From assembly GCF_963678635.1 (NCBI RefSeq), contig NC_087065.1:23207254-23271253 (forward strand): DNA of 64,000 nt, read 5' to 3'. The notes beneath the pieces were generated by a model. That model made no database searches, was not told the DNA's origin, and worked only from the letters and a program-made list of their open reading frames with translations. This stretch comes from Symsagittifera roscoffensis. Taxonomy: Eukaryota > Xenacoelomorpha > Acoela > Convolutidae. Both the position numbers and the translations under genes were made by a program. This document shows positions 44,379 to 56,230 of the stretch, in pieces; position 1 is the first letter of the stretch, and every line of letters begins with the position of its first letter.

Positions 44379-47300
44379 CTACCTTTCCGAGGAAGCCATG
44401 GTGGTCATAACGGTACATTCTGAGCAATTTTGCCTTTTGAATGAACGCACGGGGACAACACCAACATGATTTGGTGGCTCGGGCATTGGCGTTGCTTTGA
44501 CCCACGAATATCGGTGCTTCGCATAACAGTGATTGATCATTGACTTTCTAACAGAGCACCGATAAGAGCAGAGCGGACACTTTATTACCTCATAACCTGT
44601 ACTAGTGTTTTGGTTTGATGCGAAGGATTGCCGACTCAGTTGGGCTGCCCATATGGTCGCTCCTGATGCGCCGATCAGTTTCACGCAGTTTCACGGGTGG
44701 CAGTTTTGCATGTGTTTAGTCCAACCAAATGCATAAGTCTTGTTTCAGTCGGAAAGAGGGCAGTCGAGTTTGCCTTTCTTGGACCACCGTTGCAGGGATC
44801 CTGGGATATTTCCACCGTTATTTCAATTCTTTTAATGCTTTCAACCCCTTTATCAGTTTTAATTTCACTGCTATTGAAGGTCAGGACCAAGGGTTCTGAA
44901 TGATTATCTCTGAGACGCCTGTTCGTCTCTTTTTTTTGCTATGAAACATTCTACCACAGTTTTCATTAGTACGTTGAAATAATTGCTATTTTTTTGATAG
45001 CATTTGCTTTAAAATCTCCACCGTCTGTGAACTTAAGTTTGGTTGTCGGATTGTGCAATCAGTTGTCCTGGTCACACTTTGTCTTGAGCCTATGGTTGTC
45101 AAGATCAGCTCTAAATTGTCTAATCCAATCCTTTTGCCAAAATTAGCACCTTCAAGTAGATAAACCAAGCTATCGACCCCGTTGTTTTTAAAGAAAGCGT
45201 AGAGTTGAACCCTTCTCCTGCACAGTGCACAGTTGATGTGCGACTGGCGTTTTTTAACCTTTTCATTTAATTCCTTCAGTTTTCTTTCTTTTCTCCTTTC
45301 TAGCCTTAGACACATTCTTTTAGCGCGGTTTACAAACGCTTCTAGTCTACTAAGATCAGTGTATCTAATAACAAGGGTCTCTAAGCCGTATAGCAGGACT
45401 GGCTGTAGGAAAGTTTTCGATGAGGATGCTATGATGCTGCCGAGGTACTAAAAGTGATTAACTAGCTCAAGCTGTTCACTGAGTACTTTGATGGGGACAT
45501 TAATTTTGTCTTCGGTGTTGGTTACAATACTTTTAGTTTTCTCGACAGATATCTCTTCGGTGTTGGTTACAATACTTTTAGTTTTCTCGATAGATATAAC
45601 GAGCCAATCCAAAGGTTTTTACCATTTCATTCAGCGACTTGGCAACTTTTGCTTGGTTTTTAGAGACCAAAACCAGATCATCAGCGTTTGCATGGTGACT
45701 TCTCGCTCCACTGGTATTACTTAGGAGGAAGTCAAAAAGGGTGATAAACAACAGTGGGCCCAAAACACATCCTTGCCGCACCCCCGGTTCACTACAAATG
45801 TGTTTTCCTTATCAAGCTTGGCGATGGGTTTTGTGTAGAGCGCTTCAGTCAAAATGATAATTTCTCCTGGGATTCCAAAAACCCTTAGAGCGATAAACAG
45901 CACTTCCCTATCAAAAGAGTCATAAGCCTTATTCAGGTCTTTGAAAGTCATACCAAAGAGATTGCTGGTTTTCTTTAAAGCAAATATCTAATTGCCAAGA
46001 TAGCTTGGCCCGTTGATCTGTGGTTTCGAAACCCAAATTGATAGGGTAAGATCTTTGGCAGCTGCTTATTGATCCTATTTGCAATCACCTTTCGAACATT
46101 TTGCCAACTTGGTCAAGAAAGAAAATGCTCCAGTAATTGTTCGGTTCTGCTCTGCTTCTTTTTTGATCAGATTGAGTACTACTGCATACCTCCAAATTTG
46201 TGGAAAATTTCCCGGATAAAGCCAGATATCAATGAATATCTTTTGAGAGGCTTGATAGTTTTTTTCTCGAGCAATTTAATGAGGTCATTGGTGCTCTGAC
46301 TCTCACTGGGAGCGTTGCCCGTGTTAAAATTTCTCAAGACTTGTAGTACATCTGCCCCTTAAGGAGGTCCACTAGTCGCACCTGGAAGTGACTTTTCAAC
46401 AATTTTTCCACGACGGTCTGTTCGTAAACAGATTCACATAATGCTTTTGAATCTTGCAATTACTGACTTCACCTTTGCTCCTTCTCTCCAGCTAACTCAA
46501 ACGAACACTCAAAAGAGTCTTTTTCAAACCTTTAGATGCTTCATGCGTTTGTTCGAGGACGTGATTGTCTTGAAATCCTTCCAGGCCGCTCTCTAAAATC
46601 TCATTTTGGGCAATTTTTTCTCAATTTGTGACTCTTCAAGTTTAACCTTAACTTTGTTGCAATCAATTTGTCAGTTCTGTTCTTTAAAACCTGGCTGTGT
46701 ACGCTTCTTGTTTCTTTAATTATTAAGTTTTATTCAGTATAAGTATTCAAAGAATGTACCTTCTTTTTCTTCAGGTTTCGGATCCGGTAACTTGGCATGG
46801 ACATTGAACACTAACTCCTTGAGAGTTCTATTGAAGCTCTCAATGAAGCTTTGATGATAGAAGCTTGCTACCTTGGGCCTACTTCAGACATGTATAGACC
46901 GTAATCCAGACGAATTCCTCTTTGAGCTTTTTCTGAAAAGGCTTTCACCATCTAACGCCTTTTTGTCTGGTTGTTTCGGGGGTACGATGACGCCTATTAG
47001 TTTAGCTTAATCTGAGTGATGCCCGGTACTACCTCCGCATCTGGCCTTAATATCTTTCCTGACCGTGTTCCGATCAGACAAGATATAATCAATGACTGCC
47101 TCTGATCCTCTGGGGTGACGCCACGTTATAAGCCTGCTTGAAGGCTTCTTGAATAACGTGTTCACGATATTTAAATCGTGTGTCGAGCAACACTTCAACA
47201 ATTTCTCACCGTTTGAGTATGTTCTTTGTACGGCATTGTACGGCAGACCAGGAACCAGCTATTGATCTCAACTTGGTCAATTGCTCCTTACTAATTCTCG

Positions 47301-47760
47301 CATTTAAATCACCAAATATCAGAGATCCAACTTTGCAGCTGGGATGCCCTCTTTCACTACTCTGAAGAGATCAGCGTAGAAGCAATCAACCCGTTTTTCA
47401 CCTTTTCATCATTGGGGTTTGTGGGACTGTAAGAAACGACTATTTTAATAGTTTCACTATTTTTGCTACTTTCTAACCAGGCGAGCAAAACTCGGTATGT
47501 TTGAAATCTCTGCCTTGGCTAATTTCATTGTCAACAAATTGAAAATGAGAGCAACCTCGTTTCTACGTTTTCTCTTGGGGCCACTCGAGCACACAATAGA
47601 GTAGTCTCGCATAATCCCAGGGCGTCAAAACGCCGCTCAAGCGTCAATTCTTCTAATTCGACTCTTTCTAATTCGACTCTTTCCCTTTTCTTAGGGATCC
47701 TACAGTTCCAATGTCCAAACTTCCACTTAACCAAAACAACGTTTGGGGCCGTTCCCTCCT
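44379..47760 (-). mobile_element. Decayed LINE (endonuclease-RT non-LTR retrotransposon)
   Basis: Minus-strand remnants in order: an APE-type endonuclease start (FGHWNCRIPKKRERVELE... then LGLCET, 47531-47734), its C-terminal part (WRHPRGSEAVIDYILSDR...GHHSD, 47007-47201), RT palm segments (FKDLNKAYDSFDREVL, 45721-45951; MRQGCVLGPLLFITLFDFLL and ADDLVLVS, 45578-45781), an RT C-terminal Arg/Lys-rich part (44986-45315), and a C2H2 finger (CPLCSYRCSVRKSMINHCYAKH, 44379-44684). Many frameshifts and stops separate the pieces, so it is dead. The C-terminal finger is common in several LINE clades; the clade was not determined. Confidence 0.85.
45510..45599. repeat. 45-bp tandem duplication inside the LINE
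   Basis: The unit starting cttcggtgttggttacaata at 45510-45554 is repeated at 45555-45599 with about one change. The length is a multiple of three. Confidence 0.85.
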
Positions 47761-48616
47761 CTTTCCGATTGGTTTCTCTTATTGGCTTGGAGTGGGACCA
47801 ATGTTCGAGAAAAAAACTTCAAAACGACTTTTTACAGCGGTTTGATAAAAAAATAATCAACTGCTGGAATGTTTTATAGAACAATTAAATGCTTCCGTTT
47901 TCACTTGTTGTTTGTAATTTTGAAGACAGTGATAAAATAAAGTGCTCGAGGTGATTGTTTTTCTCATGTTTAGTTGCTGCTCGTTAAACTTTATTCTGCG
48001 GGATAAAAAACTTGAGCTCAAATGTAAATTACCATTTTACTTGTGATTAGTTTTCATAGAACTATGTGGGTTTTTAGTTTGCCAATTTGGCCAATTTGGG
48101 ACAAAACTGAAGCAGTAAATTTTATCGTTTAAACCAAATTGAGGCGAATTTTTAAAGCCTACAAGATTCAAAATACATTGCTAAGTACTTAGCTAGCGCG
48201 TTGTTGGATAAAATTGAAAAAAAACTTTTGCTTTACTTGTTTTCATTTTTTTATCAATAATTTTTATCAGTCGGATCATTCAAGTTTTGTTTAATTAAAT
48301 TTTAAAATGATTTTTATCAGTTTATTCACGGTTTCACCTTCATACGAGCAGTCTTTTTAATGTTAGGCTATTTGCCTTATGAGCTTCGTTCCTCGTAGTC
48401 TACAAAAGTCTAGAAACTGCTTCTTGTTTTATCTCGTTGACTGCTAAAATCCAGTTTTGTTTCTCGTAGCCAGCATAAATCCAAGCTGCTTCAATTTTTT
48501 TTCTTGATAGGTTCATTTAAATAAGACTAGATTGTTTTATTTAATTTTTTCTGTTTAGCTTTCAATGAATAATTCAAGATATCAAATATCTGATAAATTT
48601 CGTATTTGCCCCACTA
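47761..48616. other. Intergenic, nothing recognised
   Basis: AT-rich DNA between the LINE and a MITE. It may contain the LINE 5' UTR near 47761-47820. No exon is seen. Confidence 0.4.
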
Positions 48617-48624
48617 GATAAATG

Positions 48625-48829
48625 GGATCTACGTAACAATTTCCACACCTTTCAAGAAAGGGGGGGGGAGATGTTGTTAAGTAGATCAAACTGGTCGATT
48701 TTTCGACCAATCAGAGTGCAGCAAAATTAGAGTTCTCAATAGAAAGTTCGGTGCTAATTTACTGTATTTATTTATAGGGGTGGAGATTCTTAAGTAGGTA
48801 CCATAGGGGGGAGATTATTAAGTAGATCC
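48625..48829. mobile_element. MITE with perfect 8-bp target duplication
   Basis: A 205-bp element with inverted ends GGATCTACGTAACAATTTCC and (complement of the right end) GGATCTACTTAATAATCTCC. It is flanked by perfect GATAAATG duplications (48617-48624, 48830-48837). The 8-bp duplication suggests a hAT-type transposase. The GGATCTAC end repeats internally (about 48668-48690 and 48777-48803), so the element itself arose by internal duplication. Confidence 0.85.
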
Positions 48830-48837
48830 GATAAATG

Positions 48838-49922
48838 GAGTATGAATCACAAAAACTCAAAGCAAAATTGCAATGAAACTGGGTTGGGTAAAAGTTCAGC
48901 TCATTGAAATACCGGTATGCTCAACATATTGAATAAAAGTTGATTTCAACTGCTTAATCAGAGTTTTGAGCTAAGGATAATGATACGTGTATAAATACAT
49001 GTAGATTAGTGGCTACGATTGAGGCGCAATGCACCACTCGTTTGGACCATAAGTTCACCGGGAGTCGGAGCAAGTGTTTGCTACTTTCTTCTAGATTTGA
49101 CCAGTGAAAAGGGGGAAGAATTTTGCGTTGGGATGTGTTTCAATTTATTAACTCTTTTTCTCCTACATGATTAGCTATTACATATTAAAAGCACATGAGG
49201 TGTGGTGACATGTCTCGTTAAAGCCCAATCAACGGTAATTTGATCGATTGTAAGAAATTTGCAGACAAAAAGTTAGAATCGGGGAAAAAATTTTAAATTT
49301 TAGTTTGTACAGCAAATAGAACTGAAGCTTTGCCATCAACGCCTTTAATAAACTATCTACTTAGCTGCAAAGCATCAGCTTTTGAAGCTTCAGTTTGCGT
49401 TTTCCCAGCACAAAATTTTTTCTTACAAAAAGGTAATCTGAACAAATTGGAAACCGTTCGTTCGTGTTAAAAGTTTTGAGAAACAAGTGGTAAAATGAAG
49501 ACTTTTTTTTAGTTTTTCTTAGCTGGTTTTCTCTTTGTTTCTCTCTCTCACACTTTTCCGTAAACGCCCAAAAAACGACAAAAACTTGAAAATCTTTTTT
49601 TTTAGTTTTTTTTTCAAGAGTCAGAAACGCTAGTCAGAAACTTCTTTAATACTTAAGCAAAAACTGAATTTACTTTTTTTTCCAGCTGTTTGTTCCCAGT
49701 CACCAGATGTTCTCAGTTGTGGCATTGCCTTCACAAAAACAATTTGGCGCCAAAGTTTCACAAGGGCACTTTGATATCAAATTAGATGCATTTGCATGCG
49801 CGAGTACGCTTGTTGACTAGATGGTCGGATTTGAGGCTAAGTCAATCAAACAAAAGGAGCAGGATATACAAAAAACATACATTGCAGAAAAGACGTTAGG
49901 GTTTAGTATCTGACATACTTAG
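48838..49922. other. Intergenic, nothing recognised
   Basis: AT-rich DNA. No exon, RNA gene or repeat is confidently seen. Confidence 0.4.
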
Positions 49923-50237
49923 CAGGGGCGTATCTAGGATATTCTCGAGGGTGGGGCTGATTTTTTTAGATCGACCAAATTGCTTTTCCGAACTCTTCTA
50001 AAGCACTATAAAGCGCCCCTGTTTTGAGGCCAAAAAACAACTAGTTTTGACCGAAAAAAATGCCGTTTATTCGGCGCGCGCTCAACCATTCTAAGTTTGT
50101 ATTTATTGGAGCCCGTTACGCCTTTAGAAATTTTTAAGGACTGGTCAGCCAAAATTGGATGTCTCAAAATGGTTCCAAAGGGAGAACCCTTTGGGAAGTC
50201 AGGAGCCCTTTTGCCCCCCCCCTTAAATCCGCTACTG
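49923..50237. mobile_element. hAT-like MITE (CAG family), inverted
   Basis: Starts caggggcgtatctagg and ends aaatccgctactg, with the family signature in reverse (tctcaaaatggttccaaagg). Flanks atacttag and ctatatag share only 5 of 8 bases, so the target duplication is uncertain. It lies about 370 bp upstream of the NIDO-AMOP-VWD start codon. Confidence 0.65.
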
Positions 50238-50608
50238 CTATATAGCATCTTAAGACTATCCAGTGTCCCCGTTTAATCAATGTTTTGAAGTGGCGGAGAG
50301 TTAAAACTATCCTAAAAATTTATCGGTCCCTTATCATTATTAAAAAAAAGTTTCAGATGAAAATTGTGCTCTTTACTTTCCTGTGCTGTTATATGCTTCT
50401 CTTCTAAATTTTCTCAAAAAATTGATTCAACTTTTTGAACTTTCTGATCGAGTAACTTCATTGGTTGAAATTCGATGTTATATTTTTAATGAAGCAGCTG
50501 AATGAATAATTGTTTTCACTTTTGTGCTGATCGAGAAAAACAAAAGTTAAAACTTAAATTAACAAAAAAGCTGCTTTAAACTGAAGCGTTAACAGACATC
50601 TGGTGGTA

Positions 50609-51542
50609 ATGCGGATCAAAACCGATTACTGTTACTGGACCGACTCCGGGCAGACACGGAACTGTAGTCTGAGGAGTGCTGGGCCCCGATTGTTGGTGCT
50701 GATGCTGATCGCAGCTCATAATCTACATGTCAGCTGTGTAAAAGAGCCTTTTGACCTTGATTTTGGACCAGACGCAGGGGATCAATTCACTTGGAAAGGA
50801 GATGGTACGAGATCTGAGCCAATTTATATTAATGGACCACTGATGTGGGGTCAAGCAGAGGTCGCCTACTTCAAAACTGAATCGGACATTGAGTTATTTC
50901 TGTACGACCAAAGCGGCAACCAAATCGGCGAAATTGAAGTAGCTTATTTCGATGGAAAAACTCAGGACAATCTGCTTGATAAAATGTGCCTCCAATATGA
51001 TGACTACTATGCGAATATTGAAAGTATCTGTGACTATATGCTGGATCCAAACAATCCTGCTGAGGACTACGTTAGAGGTTTCGTTAGGAGTACCGATTCT
51101 GCACTAAGAAGTGTTGTCTATAAAATAGAGCTTCTGTACGAATGGAATGACTTGAGTTTCTCGAAGAGCAGTCTGGGCGTCTACTTTGACGATCTCTTGA
51201 CTCAGGTGCTGACTGGACCCGATACCAAATACGTCAATTTGGCGAACAATGTGTATGTGCGCAACCTCACTAGATCCAAAGACTTGGAAGTTGTCAACAA
51301 TCGGATCGGAGGAGACTTCAAAGCGGATTTTGGCTTCGTAGTCACATGGTACAAGATCATGGACGATGACGCAGAAACCATGTTTTTCTCCAATGTACAG
51401 CTTGTCGTTGCATGTGACCAGAAGAACACTACAGATGTCCAGGACAACGAGTGCTACTCCATGGCCGAATATGATCAACTTAACCCATGGGAGGAGGAAA
51501 TGGACGGGTTCTTCTACTTCAGTAGTTACATGGAGCCATTTG
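50609..51542 (+). CDS. NIDO-AMOP-VWD protein, first coding exon
   Basis: The ATG at 50609 opens a 311-codon exon. The N-terminus has a hydrophobic stretch (RLLVLMLIAAHNLHVSC, about residues 29-45) that could be a slightly internal signal peptide or anchor; an alternative upstream exon cannot be excluded. The second half shows the first part of a NIDO (nidogen-like) domain: GDFKADFGFVVTWYKI, then FFSNVQLVVACDQ and CYSMAEYDQLNPW. The donor catttg/gttagt ends the exon in phase 1. In mucin-4, SUSD2 and relatives NIDO is followed by AMOP and VWD, exactly as found downstream. Role: extracellular adhesion or mucin-like, by family. Confidence 0.8.
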
Positions 51543-53960
51543 GTTAGTTTTTCAAAATAATCCGAGCTATCGCTGAAATAGTTCCGATTCCAGTTTCATT
51601 ATATAAGGTTGGTCTCTAAATAAGTTAATTATGAAAATAACCGATACTAGCAGATACTAGCTTCTTCAGTTACTGAACACAAAATTCCGCAGCACGAAGG
51701 TAAAGCGGAGCTTCACGGTTTTGCGATATAGCACAAAAATAGCATGACAAGTAATCTAGTCGACAAAAAATACAAGCCATTAAATTGACAAAATGGTTGC
51801 GAAAAGGTCGAAATAGTTTTGACGAAACTTAGCTAATTTAGATGCGATAACTATTAATCATTAAAAAGTCATTTAAGTCAATTCAAACTGAAAAAACTAT
51901 AACTTAGAAGACAGTTGTTCTCCTTCAGAAGAGTTCCTGATATCTAACTCGCAAATACCAGTATACACCAGACCTATTGAGACTAGGAGATATAAGAGTA
52001 AGATTAAGATCGGTATTAGACTAAGAAGTTGCACAAGTCTATCCGACAGAAAATAAGATAGCGTGACGAACAGACGGTGCACCTTATCTGAAAATACTCT
52101 ATGAGAGAGCAACCCCGGATTTAAGCTCATCTGGTGTCTCGAACAAGACCTCAACAAATTTAGATTTAGCATATGCAATGGAAATAAGATCGAAAATACA
52201 TCACAAAAATTTCATACGCAGACTCTAACTTATTGTTTTATATCCGTTCACTTGCCCATTTAAACTATTAAATTTTAATTTAGTTTTTGCCTTATTTCTC
52301 CTAAATTTAAATTTATTTGATTAACTTTTTTATAGACGTCTCCTTGCACCTTCCCGGAGAACGCCGAAACGCAATACTACGACTCGCATTCGAAGTTGCT
52401 GTCTCTAGCAATTTGATCCTAGAGCAATTGCCCTTTTTTACGGGCCGCTAGGCTGGGGGTAGGGGCCTGACGGCCTTTTGAGTATTGCACCTAGCGAAAA
52501 AAAATTGATCACAATTGAGAAGTGATGTTTGTTATCAAAGAGAACGGCAAATGATTCTTAATGAAATTGATTTCAAAGATTTAGAAATTTGCAAAAAATG
52601 AATTTCAGTTTTGTACCGACTTGAGTTGTCTGGAAAATCAGGCCATTTTTGGCAAAGTTGGTTTTGATTAATTGGAAGTCTTTTTCAAGTTAATTTGTAG
52701 CCTAAACTGTTTTGAAGTTTGATTTTCAATTTGAAGGCCAAGTGATTAACAAGGTCATTTATGTTCAAAATTTGTACAGAAATATTTTTGCCGTTTCTTT
52801 GATTTTAACCGACGCTTTGTTTTTGCTTTGATCGATTAACCGCTTTATTTTCAATTCTCAGATTCTTTGTTATTTTCTTGTGGTATCTTATTTCGTGGGT
52901 CGGTTTTAGAACAAGGTATCTGTTGGAATGGTATCTTATTGACTAGGATTTTCTCGTTTGGGATTTTAAGGTGAGGGATCTTTTGTCATATTAACCATTT
53001 TTTGGCTGAATACCAATATTTTTTTTAAGGATTTTGCAAATATGTTACATTTTATGTTCAAATGAAAGTTAAAAAGTGTTACCATTTCTTCAAAAAAAAA
53101 CAGTGACACCAACAAAACAGTCTTTACACGTAGAAATGGGCTAAATTGAACGCTTTTGTGGGTTTTTATTTACTATTTTTCTGTTTCAGGGAAAGGCAGC
53201 ATATACTTGAGATACAATTTTTTTATGTAGGCTGAGAGAGCATATCATTTATGATGGATTTTTTTTTCAGTCAGGATTTCCAAAATTTTACTTAAAAATT
53301 CCAAATAAAAACAGTTCGTGCAAATCGAATTTTTCTCTGACGACGGATTGAACTTTTGTTTTGTGATAGGTTTCACACAATTGGTAGATTTTAAATTTCA
53401 CTCCTTTGGGAAAATATTTTGCGTTATGTGAAATTTGGCATTTCAGACTGGGAATGAAATGGTGAGTCGTCAGATCAAAATGTTACGCCTGGGTAGATGA
53501 AATAATTTTTTATCGGTCGAGCCAAAAAAATCATCGCCAAAAAGCTTCTATCACCAAAAATTTTACAATTTTCTATCGCTGCTGTGATTAGTGAAACTGT
53601 GAAAGTCAGGAATTTAAAGATAAAATATTTTAATAATTATTTAAAAATAAATTAAAACTCAGTAGGGTTACAAATGGAGCCTTTCGGGAAAGTTAGTTTA
53701 CATAATTACAAAAAAAAAACACAATAGCACAAAACAAAAAGACAAGGCAACTATTCTAGCTTGAATTTTTTCAAACAAAAAAGAAAAGTAAATGTAGGCT
53801 GAAAAAGCTTTACTATCATACCATGCTCAACATCCTCTGAATGTTACACTCATGCTACCTAATTTTTCAAAACAAAAAAAAACATCCTAAGCCATTACTC
53901 AGTTGCAATTTTTCGAGAGTGGTCGGAACCAATACACAAAACAATTTATTCCGTGTTTAG
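51543..53960 (+). other. First intron of the NIDO-AMOP-VWD gene
   Basis: A 2.4-kb intron. It holds an LTR fragment of the A/B family (about 51905-52165) and an unassigned GC-rich patch at about 52335-52495. A small missed exon cannot be excluded, though the direct join is in frame. Confidence 0.6.
51905..52165 (+). mobile_element. Fragment of an A/B-family LTR with start of its leader
   Basis: Plus-sense sequence matching part of the A/B LTR, ending at about 52129 in gctca. It is followed by the same 2-base spacer and TGGTG, and then a stretch (tctcgaacaagacctcaa) matching the leader of element B. It is truncated on the left and diverged, so it is older than A and B. It shows that the family has other copies in this genome. 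Confidence 0.75.
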
Positions 53961-54563
53961 ATTATGATTATGGCTATTTTCGGATGCCATTTGATCATAG
54001 ACCCTCATTTAACTCGAACGACGATAAAAGCAACGTGGGAATTCCTGGACTGTGGATTTACGAAATTAGCCAACTTCCAGACATCCCTTATATTCGGATG
54101 CCAAAAAGAAAGGTTAAATTTTGTGGTAAGTCTTATGCGAAGCCATCAAGCGTGGCTGTTTTCGCGGCAAGTGCAAAACAAATATCTATCGAATGTCCCG
54201 GATTGGTGGCTAAAGATCAAAATTGGGGTGGCAGGACCTATGAAGAGAACCTTCAAGTCAAGCTGATAGGCTCGTCATTCAACAAGACGATTGACAACTC
54301 CGACATCGATTTTGACATTTACTCTGCCAAACTGACTTTTGATGCTCCCGAGTTCTGGGGTGTGAATGAAGTGGTGGGAATGAGTGTGACTGCTGAAGAT
54401 CTGGAGCAGAAGATTGAAGCTACTCTTTCCTTCACTCAAGACCAACATGCCAGACCTCTAGAAGTCAGCACGGTAGAAGGAAGTGGGATCCTCCAGGTGT
54501 CATGGCCAGAAGCCACCATCAACGAAACAATTAACCTGCTCTATACCGAGTACGCATATAACG
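53961..54563 (+). CDS. NIDO-AMOP-VWD protein, second coding exon
   Basis: The acceptor ttattccgtgtttag precedes 53961. Joining to base 51542 gives EPF-DYDYGYFRMPF in frame, which completes the NIDO domain at DDKSNVGIPGLWIYEI. An alternative acceptor at 53902 opens a longer frame but does not keep phase with exon 1, so I prefer 53961. The remainder (CGKSYAKPSSVAVFAASAKQ... VEGSGILQVSWPEATINET) is beta-rich and Ig/IPT-like without a firm family match. Length 603 bases, phase 1 at both ends. The donor is gtatgt. Confidence 0.75.
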
Positions 54564-56107
54564 GTATGTTGACTTTTAAACCTAGATTTTTTTATAACAA
54601 AAAATTTGTCCCAATTTCTTATGTTCTACGCGAGTTGGAGTAAAGACTCAGCCTCGCTGCGTATTGATTCATTTAATAAAAGGCTGCTATTTTTTGTATT
54701 CGATAGTAAAGCCATGCAGGGCGGATCTAGGATTTTTGTCGAATGGTGAGGTGGCGGATTTTCAAAAATTTTTTGCAAATTTTGTCGACTTCTTTGTAGA
54801 TAGACCAAAATGATTATCTTAGCTGTTAAAACTCACTCTTAAAACCCTATTTTGACCAAATTTTCTGCTCCGCAAATTTTATGCGTTGTTAGGCTTTTTT
54901 GGGAAAAACTTGAATAAAAAAATTTGTTAAAAGCGCGTTTTTTTTTGCGCGCGCTCCCTCAAAATTACTATGTATTGGCGCCGAAGGTGTTCCTCGGAAA
55001 TTTTAAGTTCCGTTAGCCAAAAATAGATGTCTTAAATTAGTAGCAAAAAAAGGAACGTTACGGTCGGCAGGGGTTCGAATCCCTAAGGAGAAACAGCGTC
55101 AACTCCTTCCCCCACATATCCGCCCCTGGTTTCTCTTAACGCGCGATCCATCTCGAATTTCAGTATATTTTTTTGAACAAAAATTCAGCGTCGGTCAGCC
55201 AATATGGATGTCATAAAATCGTATCAAAGAGAAATCCCTTGGTTGGACAGGGGGCGTCAAACTATTACGTTTTATCTATTTCTTTTTTAGACTGCATAAA
55301 ACGGTCTATTTTTGGATGCTTGCTTGGTTGGATGCTCATGAAATAGCCTATTGAAATATAGCTCAAAACACAATATACACAGACGTAAAACGTACTTCCT
55401 TGCGATACAAAAATGAATGACTATGTTTACTAGCAAGTGAATAGAAAAATCACAAACTGAAAAAAAAAAACCTTCAAAAAAATCCGTTTTTTTTTGTTAA
55501 AGAAGTAACAAAAAATTCAAAAAAGGAAAAAAAATCCTTTAACAAAAATATCTGCTTCATTACAAAAATTACAAAGAGCTTCCAAAATGCTAATAACAAA
55601 TTGAATTTTTCTTCGGGGCCGACAAAATTTAGCAGACACGAAGTTCAAAAATTTTCAATTTCCAGAAAAAAAACAGGTCTCGACTGGAATCGAACTTCTG
55701 TTATTTGTCATCTCAAGCATGAGTATTATCTCTGCATCAAATGCAAAAAAAACCTCCTGATACTATACAGAAATATTTTCCAAAAATTTTTAAACAACAG
55801 CATAAAAAAAAGTTTTAAAAAAATAGCAAAAAAGTAGGCAAAACTTCTTGGAACTCAATTAGTTGCCTAAAATCGGAAAACGCTGAAATTTTTCCCAATG
55901 TGAGCAAAACAGGCTCAATTTTCTGGTAGATTTGGTGCTACGGAAACTGAGCCGACAAAAAAGCAGAGAAACAAAAATCGGACAAAATTCGGACGAAAAA
56001 AAGTCTATATTCCGGTTTGATAACGCTTGCTAAGTGCAAGCGTAATTATAATATACGCTAGGGATAAAAAAATCACGTGAATTAACAATATGTTGTCTGT
56101 GTTTTAG
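54564..56107 (+). other. Second intron of the NIDO-AMOP-VWD gene
   Basis: Contains a CAG-family MITE (54717-55128), a second partial copy of the same family (about 55137-55262) and AT-rich sequence with no further feature. Confidence 0.6.
54717..55128. mobile_element. hAT-like MITE (CAG family), inverted
   Basis: Begins cagggcggatctagg, ends tccgcccctg, and carries the family's gcgcgcgctccctcaaaatta and ggcgcc segments. No target duplication is visible. A truncated relative follows at about 55137-55262. Confidence 0.65.
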
Positions 56108-56230
56108 GGACACAAGCCGGGTATGAAAAAGTGGACGAGGGTATTTTGCCATTGTTAGTGGACGATATCTCTATCAACTACACTTTTGGAGAGAACTCTC
56201 TAGTGCGCTTCGAACTCAACTCTTTTCAAG
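56108..56230 (+). CDS. NIDO-AMOP-VWD protein, third coding exon
   Basis: A 41-codon exon between acceptor gtctgtgttttag and donor gtatta. The translation TQAGYEKVDEGILPLLVDDI... SLVRFELNSFQ follows in frame after YAYNG. It has a sequon (NYT). Phase 1 at both ends. It has no domain of its own and probably links the Ig-like region to AMOP. Confidence 0.75.

Noticed and set aside
52335-52495. GC-rich patch in the first NIDO intron, considered as a missed exon
   Set aside because: No frame on either strand with acceptor and donor in suitable phase, and no NIDO-like residues. Left unassigned.
53903-53960. Longer version of the second NIDO exon starting at an acceptor at 53902
   Set aside because: It breaks the phase with the first exon, whereas the acceptor at 53960 joins in frame and continues the NIDO pattern.
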